Source of the DNA: Nocardia sp. NRRL S-836
GTDB lineage: Bacteria; Actinomycetota; Actinomycetes; Mycobacteriales; Pseudonocardiaceae
Assembly (NCBI RefSeq): GCF_001279525.1
Contig: NZ_LGDY01000103.1
Span: 62,001 to 126,000, forward strand
Direction of reading: 5' to 3'
DNA length: 64,000 nt
The notes under the pieces are model-generated. The model was not told the DNA's origin and did not search any database. It saw nothing but the letters and a program-made list of their open reading frames with translations. Numbering within the stretch: the first letter of the stretch is position 1; every line of letters starts with the position of its first letter. The translations under genes were made by a program, and so were the position numbers. This document shows positions 15,676-23,762 of the stretch, piece after piece.

Positions 15676-16020
15676 TCACTCCCCCACGGCCTGCGGTGGC
15701 GGGGTCATCACGAGCCACTCCAGCTCGGCGGCGAGCACCCCGAGCTGGAAGCGCGACTGCACGCCCAGCATCGACTGCAGCCGCGCGATCCGGCGGTGCA
15801 GCGTGCGCAGGCTGACGTCCAGCTCGCGGGCGATCGCGCGGTCGGTCGCGCCGGTGCCCATGAGCCGCAGCAGCCGCCGGGTCGCTGCGGTGGGTTCCTT
15901 GCCCACGGTCACGGTGTGCGGTCCCGGCACCGCGGTCAGGTGGCTTTCCCGCCGGGTGGGCGCCTCTTCGCACGGCACGTGGGCCCACCGGCCTGGCCGT
16001 GGCGTGAGCGGTCTGGTCAT
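15676..16020 (-). CDS. Orphan LuxR-type HTH protein at the end of the ebo operon
   Basis: This short protein (114 residues) has a C-terminal LuxR/GerE-like helix-turn-helix (about 55-110: LLRLMGTGATDRAIARELDV, then SLRTLHRRIARLQSMLG and a Gln-containing last helix). Its Arg/Pro-rich N terminus shows no receiver or ligand domain. The ATG overlaps the TGA of the phosphatase-like gene (CGATGACC), so it is coupled to the ebo cluster. DNA binding is likely; the target may be the operon itself. It could also be the remnant of a larger regulator, but the start and stop are intact and a terminator follows. Confidence 0.75.
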   Translation of the reverse strand: MTRPLTPRPGRWAHVPCEEAPTRRESHLTAVPGPHTVTVGKEPTAATRRLLRLMGTGATDRAIARELDVSLRTLHRRIARLQSMLGVQSRFQLGVLAAELEWLVMTPPPQAVGE

Positions 16021-17405
16021 CGGCTGAACTCCTCCACGGGCATTCCCTGCAGTTCCAGCAACAGGTTCCGTACTTCGGTCGCGGCGATGCGGCCGGTGCG
16101 CTCGACCGACGGCGGTGCCACCGGGTCCGAGCACAACAGCACCGGCCCGTCGGCCGCGCGGTCGGGCAATCTGCCGTGGGTGCCGCGCACGCACGACGGG
16201 TCCAGCGGCACGACGTTCATCGCGTACCGCAGGCCGAGCTTCTTGCGGGCCAGGTTCAGGCCGGCCTTGGCCTTCGCGAGCGGGTCGGCCGGGTCGAAGA
16301 ACAGCTCCGCGGGGTCGTAGCCGGGCTTGCGGTGGATGTCCACGCCACGCGCGAAGTCCGGTGCACGGTCGTCGTCGGTCCAGTAGTAGTAGGTGAACCA
16401 GGCATCCGGCTCGGCCACCACGACCAGCTCGCCGGACCGTTCGTGGTCCAGCCCGACAGCCGCCTGCGCCTCCCGGTCGTAGACGACGTCGACGCCGGGC
16501 AGCTCGGCGAGCACGGCCCTGGTGCGCGGCAGGTCGGCCGCATCGGCGACGTAGACGTGGGCGATCTGGTGGTCGGCCACGGCGAACGCCCTGGACGTCC
16601 ACGGGTCCAGGTACTCCATGCCCGCCTGCGTGTAGACCTCCAGCAACCCCGCCGCACGCAACGCGCGGTTGATGTCGACCGGCCGGCGTGCGTCGGTGAT
16701 GCCGTACTCCGACAACGCGACCACGGTGGCGTCCGCCGCGTCGGCCAGCAACGGCGCCAGCGCCCGGTCCACGTCCGCCGCGGCCTTGACCGCCTGCGGC
16801 GAGGACGGACCGAACCGCTGCAGGTCGTAGTCCAGGTGCGGCACGTAGACCAGCAGCAGGTCGGGCCGGTGCTCGGACAGCACCTTCCGCGCGGCACCGA
16901 TGATCCACTCGCTCGACGCCAGTGCCGCCGTGGGACCCCAGTACTGGAACAGCGGGAAGTCGCCCAGCGCGCCGACCAGGTCGTCGTGCAGGCCGGTCGG
17001 GCGGACGTAGCAGTCCGGCGACTTGCGCCCGTCGGCGTGGTAGATCGGCCGCGGGGTCACCGTGATGTCGGTCGACGCGCCCATCGCGTACCACCAGCAG
17101 ATGTTGGCGGCGGTGTAACCGGGACGGGCGCGGCGGGCGGTCTCCCAGAGCTTCTCCCCGCCGACGAGGCGGTTGTGCTGGCGCCACAGGTGGATCTCGC
17201 CGAGGTCGCGGAAGTACCAGCCGTTGCCGACGATCCCGTGCCGCGCCGGGGTGAGGCCGGTGAGCAGGGTGGCCTGCGCGCTGCACGTCACGGCGGGCAG
17301 CACGGTGCCCAGCTCGGCCTGCCAGCCCAGCCGCGCCAGGTTCGGCATGTGGGTGAGCAGCGACGGTGTCATGCCCACGACGTTGAGCACCACCAGCGGT
17401 TTCAC
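16017..17405 (-). CDS. eboF: EboF-like alkaline-phosphatase-superfamily protein
   Basis: This 462-residue protein of the nucleotide pyrophosphatase/phosphodiesterase branch of the alkaline phosphatase superfamily starts KPLVVLNVVGMTPSLLTHMP and continues PAVTCSAQATLLTGLTPARH, where the Thr nucleophile is expected, then VPHLDYDLQRFGP and ALSEYGITD. In typical members the last motif is SDHG; here it is SEYG, so the metal site is altered, as expected of EboF proteins. There is no signal peptide. GTG overlaps the eboE stop (GTGA) and its own stop overlaps the LuxR gene. Known ebo clusters contain this gene last; the substrate is not established. Confidence 0.85.
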   Translation of the reverse strand: MKPLVVLNVVGMTPSLLTHMPNLARLGWQAELGTVLPAVTCSAQATLLTGLTPARHGIVGNGWYFRDLGEIHLWRQHNRLVGGEKLWETARRARPGYTAANICWWYAMGASTDITVTPRPIYHADGRKSPDCYVRPTGLHDDLVGALGDFPLFQYWGPTAALASSEWIIGAARKVLSEHRPDLLLVYVPHLDYDLQRFGPSSPQAVKAAADVDRALAPLLADAADATVVALSEYGITDARRPVDINRALRAAGLLEVYTQAGMEYLDPWTSRAFAVADHQIAHVYVADAADLPRTRAVLAELPGVDVVYDREAQAAVGLDHERSGELVVVAEPDAWFTYYYWTDDDRAPDFARGVDIHRKPGYDPAELFFDPADPLAKAKAGLNLARKKLGLRYAMNVVPLDPSCVRGTHGRLPDRAADGPVLLCSDPVAPPSVERTGRIAATEVRNLLLELQGMPVEEFSR

Positions 17406-18493
17406 GCCGCCACCCCCGTCTTCAGGTGCTGCCGCGCCCACCGCAGCTCCGCCGCGATGCCGTCCGCGAGGTCGCCCGCGCCCGGCAGCACGGTCCAGGT
17501 GTAGGTCTCCACCTCGACGTGGGTGCCGGGGTCCACCGCCGCGACGGCGGCCACGAGCACGTCGGTGGTCGACGTGAGCGGTGCGGGCGGGACGGCGTGC
17601 AGCGGCACGTGGAAGTGCACCCGCCACGGGTGTTCGGCGGGCAGGGACTCGAACGCCTCCGGCAGGTCGTCCGCAGCGAGCACGCCATCGGGCGCGTTCT
17701 CCCTGACCTGGTGCAGGTAGCGGGGTTCGCTGTAGAGGGCGATCGCACGCCGGCCCTCCGGCGTACCGGGTGCGGCCACCTCCAGCGCCGCCGACGCCTG
17801 GACCTTGACCACCGACAGCCCGGCCGCGCGGATCGACTCGACCGCCTCCACCGGGTCGGCGAACGACACCGCGAGGTGGCAGGTGTCCAGGCAGATCCCG
17901 ATGAGGTCGGGGTCGACCCGGCCGGCGAGCCAGCCGACCGCGTCCGCGACGGTGTCGAGCACACAGCCCGGTTCCGGTTCGACGGCCAGCCTGATCGGCC
18001 TGCCGTGCCGGTCGGCCTCGGTGCGCAGGAACCGGGTCAGCTCGGTGAGCGCCTCGGTGGCGCTGCCCTGGTCGCGCAGCGTCCACGGCTCCCGCCAGGA
18101 CAGCGGCAGCGTCGAGATGCTGCCGTAGGCCGCGGAGTCCGGCAGCAGGTCGGCCAGCACGGTCGCGCAGTCCGTCGTGTACCGCAGGCGGCGCGGATCG
18201 GTCCACGTCGGGAAGTACACCGCGTGCTTGACCACCTCGTCGTGGAAGTCGCCGTACGGGAACGCGTTGAGCGTCGAGACCGTGAGGCCCCTGCTCGTGA
18301 GCTCGGCCCGCAGGTCACGCCGGGCGGTGGCGTCCTCGGCGAGGCCGTGCGCGACCGGTGCGGGCAGCCACAGCCCCAATGGGAGCGTGTCCACCGCCAG
18401 CGCCTCACGCACCCGCACCGCGTACCGGTCGAGCTGGGCGAGGATGCCGGCGAGGTCGGGCGCCGGGTGGACGTTGGTGCAGTAGGCGATCAC
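17402..18493 (-). CDS. eboE: EboE-like TIM-barrel protein (xylose-isomerase superfamily)
   Basis: This 363-residue protein is of the metabolite-traffic EboE type. The N terminus IAYCTNVHPAPDLAGILAQL is the hallmark of the family (YCTNVHPG in homologs), followed by LGLWLPAP, STLNAFPYGDFHDEVVKHAV and LAVEPEPGCVLDT, ICLDTCHLAVSF, which supply the divalent-metal ligands of an AP-endonuclease-2/sugar isomerase barrel. It starts with GTG overlapping the eboB stop and overlaps eboF, so it is strictly coupled. In cyanobacteria the ebo genes are needed for moving a scytonemin precursor to the periplasm; the biochemical role of EboE is unknown. Confidence 0.9.
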   Translation of the reverse strand: MIAYCTNVHPAPDLAGILAQLDRYAVRVREALAVDTLPLGLWLPAPVAHGLAEDATARRDLRAELTSRGLTVSTLNAFPYGDFHDEVVKHAVYFPTWTDPRRLRYTTDCATVLADLLPDSAAYGSISTLPLSWREPWTLRDQGSATEALTELTRFLRTEADRHGRPIRLAVEPEPGCVLDTVADAVGWLAGRVDPDLIGICLDTCHLAVSFADPVEAVESIRAAGLSVVKVQASAALEVAAPGTPEGRRAIALYSEPRYLHQVRENAPDGVLAADDLPEAFESLPAEHPWRVHFHVPLHAVPPAPLTSTTDVLVAAVAAVDPGTHVEVETYTWTVLPGAGDLADGIAAELRWARQHLKTGVAA

Positions 18494-19344
18494 CGCTCAC
18501 CCCGCAGCACCGAGCTGCCGGTGGCGGCGTCGACCGCACCCGTCACGACCGCGTCGAGCACGAGCCGGCCGCTCTGGCCGTAGAACTCGACGGGGTTGTG
18601 CCACAACACCTTCTCGACGTCGGTGGCGGTGAACCCGGCGTCGAGCATCGCGAGCCCGGTCTTGTGCGTCTTCAACGGGTCCGAGCGGCCCCAGTCTGCG
18701 GCGGAGTTGACGAGCATCCGGTCGGTGCCGTGCTCGCCGAGCAGCGCGACCATCCGCTTCTCGTCCATCTTGGTGTCCGGGTAGACGGAGAACCCCATCC
18801 AGCACCCGGCGTCCGCCACCATCGCCACGGTGGTCTCGTTGAGGTGGTCGACGAGCACCCGCTCCGGCGCCAGGCCCGACTCGCGGACCACGTCCAGCGT
18901 CCGCCGCGTGCCCGCCTGCTTGTCCCGGTGCGGTGTGTGCACGAGGACCGGCAGGTCGTGCCGCAGCGCCAGCTCCAGCTGCCGCGCGAACGCGGTGTCC
19001 TCCTCCGGTGTCATCGAGTCGTACCCGACCTCGCCGACCGCGACCACGCCGTCCTTCGCGAGGTAGCGCGGCAGCACGTCGAGCACCTCGACGCACCGGG
19101 GATCGTTGGCCTCCTTGGGGTTCAGTGCGAGCGCGCAGTGGTGCGCGATGCCGAACTGCGCGGCGCGGAAGCGCTCCCACCCGAGCAGGCCGTCGAAGTA
19201 GTCCACGAACGACCCCACGCTCGTGCGGGGCTGACCGAGCCAGAAGGCGGGCTCGACGACCGCTTCCACCCCGGCGGCGCGCATGGCCTCGTAGTCGTCG
19301 GTGGTGCGGGAGGTCATGTGGATGTGCGGGTCGAAGATGCGCAT
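18490..19344 (-). CDS. eboB: TatD-family hydrolase, EboB-like
   Basis: This 284-residue metal-dependent hydrolase has an amidohydrolase-fold barrel. The HxH metal motif is at the very N terminus (MRIFDPHIHM), with GEVGYD, VLVHTPHRDK, VLVDHLNE and MLVNSAADWG supplying the other ligands. TatD enzymes include nucleases, but in ebo clusters the substrate is unknown. Its ATG overlaps the stop of the isomerase-EboA gene by one base (TGATG), and its end overlaps eboE. No secretion signal. Confidence 0.9.
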   Translation of the reverse strand: MRIFDPHIHMTSRTTDDYEAMRAAGVEAVVEPAFWLGQPRTSVGSFVDYFDGLLGWERFRAAQFGIAHHCALALNPKEANDPRCVEVLDVLPRYLAKDGVVAVGEVGYDSMTPEEDTAFARQLELALRHDLPVLVHTPHRDKQAGTRRTLDVVRESGLAPERVLVDHLNETTVAMVADAGCWMGFSVYPDTKMDEKRMVALLGEHGTDRMLVNSAADWGRSDPLKTHKTGLAMLDAGFTATDVEKVLWHNPVEFYGQSGRLVLDAVVTGAVDAATGSSVLRGER

Positions 19345-20672
19345 CACGAAGCCTTTCCGAGCAGGGCGAGGGCGTCGGCGGGCACGGGGCGGCCGGCGGC
19401 GCGGCGTTCCTCGGCGAACGCGGCCACCATCCGCAGCAGCTCCGCGTCCGAGTGCCGGTCGAGACCGTCGACCGCGGTCAGCGGGATGCCCATGAACAGG
19501 CACTTGAGCACGCCGTGCCGCCACGCGTGCCGGCTCAGGTGGCGGGTGGCGAACGCGCCGAGCGCCGCCGCGACCAGGCCGGTCTCGTTGCTGCGCAACG
19601 CGTCCTCGACCAGCGCGACACCGGCGGCCGGTGCGCGGTCGCCGAGTTCGGCCAGGCCGCGCAGGACGCCGCGCCGTTCCGCGGAGGTGCCGTAGCGGTA
19701 GAGCTTCGTGAGGCCGTCGGCCGGGTCCTGCGCCGTGTCGGCGAACGCGGTGAGCAGCCGCACCCGTGCGGCGTCCTCCTGCGCGCCCACCGCTCTTCCC
19801 ACGGCGGGGAACAGGGTGTCGATCGCGCTCGGGTCGGCGCGCACGGCCCGTTCCGCCTCGGCCAGCCACCGCGCCGCGCGCAACGCCCGCAGCGCCCGTG
19901 CCGCCACGTCCGGTGCGGCGTGGCTGTGGCGAGGCAGTTCGACGGCGGCGACACCGGTGTAGCCGATCTCGGTCAGCGCGGCGAGCGTGCCGGGCAGGTC
20001 GAGCTGCCCCTCGCCGAACTCCAGGTGCTCGTGCACGCCGGGCAGCATGTCGTCGAGCTGCACGTTGACGAGCAGGTCGCCCGCCTGCCGGATGCACGCC
20101 GCCGCGTCCTGCGGCTCCACGGCGACGCAGTGGCCGACGTCGAGGGTGATCCGCAGCAGGTCCGGGTCGCCGAGCTCGGTGCGCAACCGCAGCGCCTGGT
20201 CCAGGCACTGCACGACCATGCCCGGTTCCGGTTCGAGTCCTATCGGGACGGACGGCCCGTTCTCCAGCACGGCGGCGACGCCGGACCGCAGGCGGTCCCA
20301 GTCGTCCGGCGAGCCGATCCCCGACCAGAACGACACGCAGTCCGCGCCGAGGTCGGCCGCGATGTGCTTGGCGCGCACCAGGAAGTCGACCCGCACCTCC
20401 TGTGAGGTGCTGACCAGCGTCGGGTGGTGCTTGCGGCGCGGGTCGAGCAGGTAGCGCGCGCCGGTCTCCACCACGCAGCGCAGCCCCAGCTCCTGCAAGC
20501 GGGTGGCGAGCCGTTCGGTCTGCTTGGCGATGTCGTCGGCGAACGGGTCCAGGTGGTGGTGGTCGAGGGTGAGTGCGACCGCGGTGTAGCCGAGGTCGGC
20601 GATCACGGCGAGGGCGTCGTCGAGCCGGTGGTTGCTGAAACCGTTGGTGCCGTAGCCGAGGTGGAACGTCAT
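19344..20672 (-). CDS. eboA: Fusion of a TIM-barrel sugar isomerase/epimerase with an EboA domain
   Basis: This 442-residue protein has two parts. Residues 1 to about 265 form an AP-endonuclease-2-type barrel: HLGYGTNGFSNHRLDDAL, VALTLDHHHLDPF, IGLEPEPGMVVQ, ITLDVGHCVAVE, AAVELPRHSH. Residues about 275-442 match EboA: LFPAVGRAVG, then HAWRHGVLKCLFMGIPL, VDGLDRHSDAELLRMV and FAEERRAAGRPV, the C-terminal signature of that family. EboA is a separate small protein in cyanobacterial clusters, so the fusion ties it to a sugar-handling barrel. ATGA overlap with eboC upstream, TGATG overlap with eboB downstream. Confidence 0.85.
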   Translation of the reverse strand: MTFHLGYGTNGFSNHRLDDALAVIADLGYTAVALTLDHHHLDPFADDIAKQTERLATRLQELGLRCVVETGARYLLDPRRKHHPTLVSTSQEVRVDFLVRAKHIAADLGADCVSFWSGIGSPDDWDRLRSGVAAVLENGPSVPIGLEPEPGMVVQCLDQALRLRTELGDPDLLRITLDVGHCVAVEPQDAAACIRQAGDLLVNVQLDDMLPGVHEHLEFGEGQLDLPGTLAALTEIGYTGVAAVELPRHSHAAPDVAARALRALRAARWLAEAERAVRADPSAIDTLFPAVGRAVGAQEDAARVRLLTAFADTAQDPADGLTKLYRYGTSAERRGVLRGLAELGDRAPAAGVALVEDALRSNETGLVAAALGAFATRHLSRHAWRHGVLKCLFMGIPLTAVDGLDRHSDAELLRMVAAFAEERRAAGRPVPADALALLGKAS

Positions 20673-21448
20673 GTCGGGCTCACCTTCCTGCTCAGCGCCC
20701 GCGCGAGCGGCAGCACCAGCGGCAGCGCGGCGCCGTGCTCGGCCAGCGCGGACTGGAGCAGCACCATGCCGTGGATGCCCTCCTTCGTGGCGGCACGGGC
20801 GGCCTCCGCCGACGGCGTGCGGACCACCTCCCACTGCGCGCGTCCCACCGTGAGCGCGTAGGCCGCCGCGGCCGCGATCCCGGTGAACCGGCGGCTCGAC
20901 GCGCCCGCCACCACCGCGGTCAGCACCGTGCCCGACAGCACCGCTTTCGCCGTGGCGGACGACGTGCCGTGCACCTCGCCGCGGGACAGCACGGTCAGCC
21001 CGAGGGTGTGCGCGGCCATCAGCCCGGCGGGCAGCACGGCCCGGCCGCCCAGCAGGACGTCGAGCGCGCGGCACGCGGCCATCGCGAACGGCCCCGCGGG
21101 CGTGTCCTTGAGGACCGTGTCGTAGGCCCACACCGCCGCGGCGAGCGGCAGCGCGTTGCGCCCGGCCGCCGCGGCGAGGCCGACGCCGACCGCGGTCAGC
21201 CCCGCGGCCGTGGCCAGTGCCGCGTCCGGGCCGACGCGTCCCGACGGGATCGGCCGCTCCGGCCGTTCGACCGCGTCGAGGTCGCGGTCGGCCCAGTCGT
21301 TGAGCGCCATTCCGGCCCAGTACAGCGACACGGAGGCCAGCGGGAGCAGCAACGTCCGGCCCCGCAACGGTTTCCTCGCCCCGATCAGCGCGTCACCGAG
21401 GACGGTGAGCGCCGCCGGTGCCCGCACCAGTTCCAGGTACGCCCTCAT
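20669..21448 (-). CDS. eboC: UbiA-superfamily prenyltransferase, EboC-like
   Basis: This 259-residue integral membrane protein has about 7-9 helices. The UbiA Asp-rich motif is intact: LNDWADRDLDAVERPERPIP (NDxxDxxxD), and the second acidic region is AYDTVLKDTPAGP. These enzymes join a polyprenyl group to a small acceptor; in the ebo cluster the natural acceptor is unknown. It starts 12 bp after the solute-binding protein gene in the same direction, making the ebo genes an extension of the sugar-importer operon, and overlaps the next gene by ATGA. A polyprenyl diphosphate synthase gene lies 6.5 kb away (27914-28924) and could supply the donor. Confidence 0.88.
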   Translation of the reverse strand: MRAYLELVRAPAALTVLGDALIGARKPLRGRTLLLPLASVSLYWAGMALNDWADRDLDAVERPERPIPSGRVGPDAALATAAGLTAVGVGLAAAAGRNALPLAAAVWAYDTVLKDTPAGPFAMAACRALDVLLGGRAVLPAGLMAAHTLGLTVLSRGEVHGTSSATAKAVLSGTVLTAVVAGASSRRFTGIAAAAAYALTVGRAQWEVVRTPSAEAARAATKEGIHGMVLLQSALAEHGAALPLVLPLARALSRKVSPT

Positions 21449-21460
21449 CGCCGGGCTTCC

Positions 21461-22654
21461 TCACTTCCAGGGTGCGGGGTAGCCGGGCATCTGCTCGCAG
21501 CCGCACATCGCGTAGTGCAGCGGCGGCATGTCCTGCTTGATGAAGTCCTTCAGGGTGTCCTGCGTGACCTTCGGCTGCGGCAGCACCCACTCCTTCGGCA
21601 CCTGCTTGCCCGCGAGCACGCGCAGGGCGGCGATGACCGGCGTGCGCCACTGGTAGGTCGGGTAGGTCGGGGCGACGGCGGTCATCTTCTCGTCGGCCCA
21701 GATGCGCAGGAAGTCCTGCTGGTCCTCGCCCACGAACGGCGGGATCGGCACACCGGCGTCCTGGAACGCCTCCACCGCCGCGACCGCGGTCGCGCCCGCG
21801 TCCATCCAGACGCCGTCGATCTTGCCCTCGCGCTGGATGTACTCGTTGACGATGCTCTTGGTCTTGGCCGCGTCGCCGTCGGTGAACTCGACGCCCACGA
21901 CCTTCACCTGGCTGCCGGAGAAGACCTCGTCGGCGGCGGCCCAGCGCTGTTCCAGGACGTCCACGCCGGGCAGGATCCGCAGCGCGAGGACCTTTCCGCC
22001 GGGCGCCACCTTCTCCTTGAGGAACTCGGCACCGTCGGCACCGAACGCGAACCCGCCGATCGGGTGGATGAACGTCACCGGGCAGCTCGTCTTCACGCCG
22101 CGGTCGAAGACGATCACGGGAATGCCGGTCGCGCAGGCGGACTCGACGGCCGGGGTGAGCGTGGCGGTCGTGTTCGGCGACACGACCAGCGCGCTGCACC
22201 CCTGCGCGGCCAGCGACTGGATGTCGCTGATCTGCTTGTCGTCCTTGGCCTCCGCGTCGAGCACGGTGAACTTGGTGATCTCCGGGTGCAGCTTCACCTC
22301 CTGCTGCATGGTCTTGAACCCGACCTGCCGCCACGGGTTGTCGACCGAGGCGTTGGAGAAGCAGAGGTGGTAGCCGCCGCCCGGCTTGGCGTACTTGCCC
22401 ATGTCGGCCAGCTCCGGTTCGAGCATCTGCTCCCAGGGCCCCGCCGCGCCGTCCTGGCCGTCCAGCCCGACGGCCTTCGCGGTGCGGAACCGCAGCTGGC
22501 GCGCGAACTCGGTCTGGTCGAAGAACTGCGACTTGGCGTTCGCCTTGGCCGGTCCGGACGTGCCGCCGGTGCCGGTCGCGGCGGGCAGGTCGCTGGAGCA
22601 CCCCGCCACCGCGAGCGCGCCGGCCAGGGCCACGGCGGGCCATTTCCTGTTCAT
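21461..22654 (-). CDS. ABC transporter sugar-binding lipoprotein (ribose/RbsB type), importer 1
   Basis: This 397-residue lipoprotein has lipobox VAGC at residues about 17-20, then a two-lobed type I periplasmic-binding fold: YHLCFSNASVDNPWRQVGF at the first strand, GCSALVVSPNTTATLTPAV, GIPVIVFDRG, and VWMDAGATAVAAVEAFQDAG. The leading segment (about 25-110) is longer than in RbsB and may be family-specific. GAGGAG lies 6 nt before ATG 22654. It follows the permease genes after a 118-bp gap containing a tandem repeat and a hairpin, and precedes eboC by 12 bp. The ligand is unknown; pentoses, inositol-like cyclitols or other monosaccharides are usual for the family. Confidence 0.88.
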   Translation of the reverse strand: MNRKWPAVALAGALAVAGCSSDLPAATGTGGTSGPAKANAKSQFFDQTEFARQLRFRTAKAVGLDGQDGAAGPWEQMLEPELADMGKYAKPGGGYHLCFSNASVDNPWRQVGFKTMQQEVKLHPEITKFTVLDAEAKDDKQISDIQSLAAQGCSALVVSPNTTATLTPAVESACATGIPVIVFDRGVKTSCPVTFIHPIGGFAFGADGAEFLKEKVAPGGKVLALRILPGVDVLEQRWAAADEVFSGSQVKVVGVEFTDGDAAKTKSIVNEYIQREGKIDGVWMDAGATAVAAVEAFQDAGVPIPPFVGEDQQDFLRIWADEKMTAVAPTYPTYQWRTPVIAALRVLAGKQVPKEWVLPQPKVTQDTLKDFIKQDMPPLHYAMCGCEQMPGYPAPWK

Positions 22655-22692
22655 GTGCTGCTCCTCGGCTTCGACGGCGGGGCTCAGACGGC

Positions 22693-22718
22693 GTGGTGGG
22701 GCGGTGTGGTGGGGCGGT
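22693..22718. repeat. 13-bp tandem repeat, two perfect copies
   Basis: GTGGTGGGGCGGT occurs twice head to tail (22693-22705, 22706-22718) with a partial third GTGGT after it, between the permease gene and the sugar-binding protein gene. It may be simple slippage or a protein-binding site. Confidence 0.55.
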
Positions 22719-22738
22719 GTGGTCGAGCGGCGTTGCAC

Positions 22739-22758
22739 GACCGCCCTCCGCGGCGGTC
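22739..22758 (-). other. Intra-operon hairpin between permease and binding-protein genes
   Basis: GACCGCC (22739-22745) and GGCGGTC (22752-22758) form a perfect 7-bp stem with a 6-nt loop just before the sugar-binding protein gene in the transcript. Such stems often protect the downstream binding-protein mRNA from decay or partially terminate transcription. Confidence 0.5.
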
Positions 22759-22772
22759 TTCCCGGGGCAGCG

Positions 22773-23762
22773 TCAGGCGCTGTCCACGGTGGATCTGCGC
22801 GGCCGCAGCACCCGGCGCAGGTCGGCACCGCGGGCGGCGTAGGCCACCGCCGCGATGATGATCACGCCCTGCACGGCGGACTCCAGCGCACCGGACACGC
22901 CGAGCAGGTTCAGCAGGGAGAAGAGGGCTTCGAGCGACAACGCGCCCGCGGCCGCGGCGACCACGGAACCGCGGCCACCGCCGAGCAGGACGCCGCCGAG
23001 CACCACCGCGGTGATGGCGCGGAACTCCAGGCCTTGGCCGACCTGGGCGGACACCCCGGCGAACCCGGCGAGCAGGATCGCCGCGACCGTGGCGAGCAGC
23101 GCCGACAGCACGAACGCGAGCAGGCGGACCCGGTCCACCCGGCCGCCCGCGAGCCGGACCACGTTCTCGTTGTCCCCCACCGCGATCAGCGTGCGGCCGG
23201 TCGGGCGGCGCATGAACCACACGGCCGCGCCGACCACCACCAGCAGCACGACCACCGACCACGGCACCTGGCCGAGCAGCGGCACATCGGCACCACCCCG
23301 GCCGGCGACGCGGAACGACGGTGACAGGGCACCGCGGGGGGCTCCGCCGGTCCACAGGAACACCGCGCCGTCAAGCACGAGCAGCATCCCCAGCGTCACG
23401 ATGAACGACGGCACCAGCAGCTTCGTGGTGACCAGCCCGTTGACCAGGCCGACCAGCAGCCCGAAACCCAGCAGCAGCGCGATCACCCACGCCGTGTTGG
23501 CGTCGTCGCCGTCGACCAGCCTGGCGGCGATCACCACCTCGGCGGTGACCAGCGAGCCGACCGAGAGGTCGAAGCCACCGGACACGATCACGAAGTACTG
23601 CCCGACGGCCAGCACCACCAGCGGCGCCGCCCGCTTGAGCAGCGCGAGGTACCCGCTGGGTTCGGAGTAGGCGGGACCGGCGAACACCAGTGCCACCACC
23701 AGGACCACGAGCACGACCAGCACGGGTCCCGTGCCGTCGGCCAGCCTCGGCCACCGCGTCAC
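22773..23762 (-). CDS. ABC transporter permease (RbsC type), importer 1, second permease
   Basis: This 329-residue membrane protein of the BPD_transp_2 family has about 10 helices. Family signatures are SGGFDLSVGSLVTAEVVIAA and FRAITAVVLGGVLLGGGRGS. The GTG start overlaps the stop of the preceding permease (GTGA), and the two permeases probably form a heterodimer with the ATPase at 24766-26253. It is followed by a repeat, a hairpin and the binding-protein gene. Confidence 0.9.
   Translation of the reverse strand: MTRWPRLADGTGPVLVVLVVLVVALVFAGPAYSEPSGYLALLKRAAPLVVLAVGQYFVIVSGGFDLSVGSLVTAEVVIAARLVDGDDANTAWVIALLLGFGLLVGLVNGLVTTKLLVPSFIVTLGMLLVLDGAVFLWTGGAPRGALSPSFRVAGRGGADVPLLGQVPWSVVVLLVVVGAAVWFMRRPTGRTLIAVGDNENVVRLAGGRVDRVRLLAFVLSALLATVAAILLAGFAGVSAQVGQGLEFRAITAVVLGGVLLGGGRGSVVAAAAGALSLEALFSLLNLLGVSGALESAVQGVIIIAAVAYAARGADLRRVLRPRRSTVDSA

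Noticed and set aside
15676-17405. LuxR-type HTH considered as the C-terminal domain of the phosphatase-like protein (frameshift)
   Set aside because: The genes overlap by a normal ATGA junction, and EboF proteins are complete at this length.
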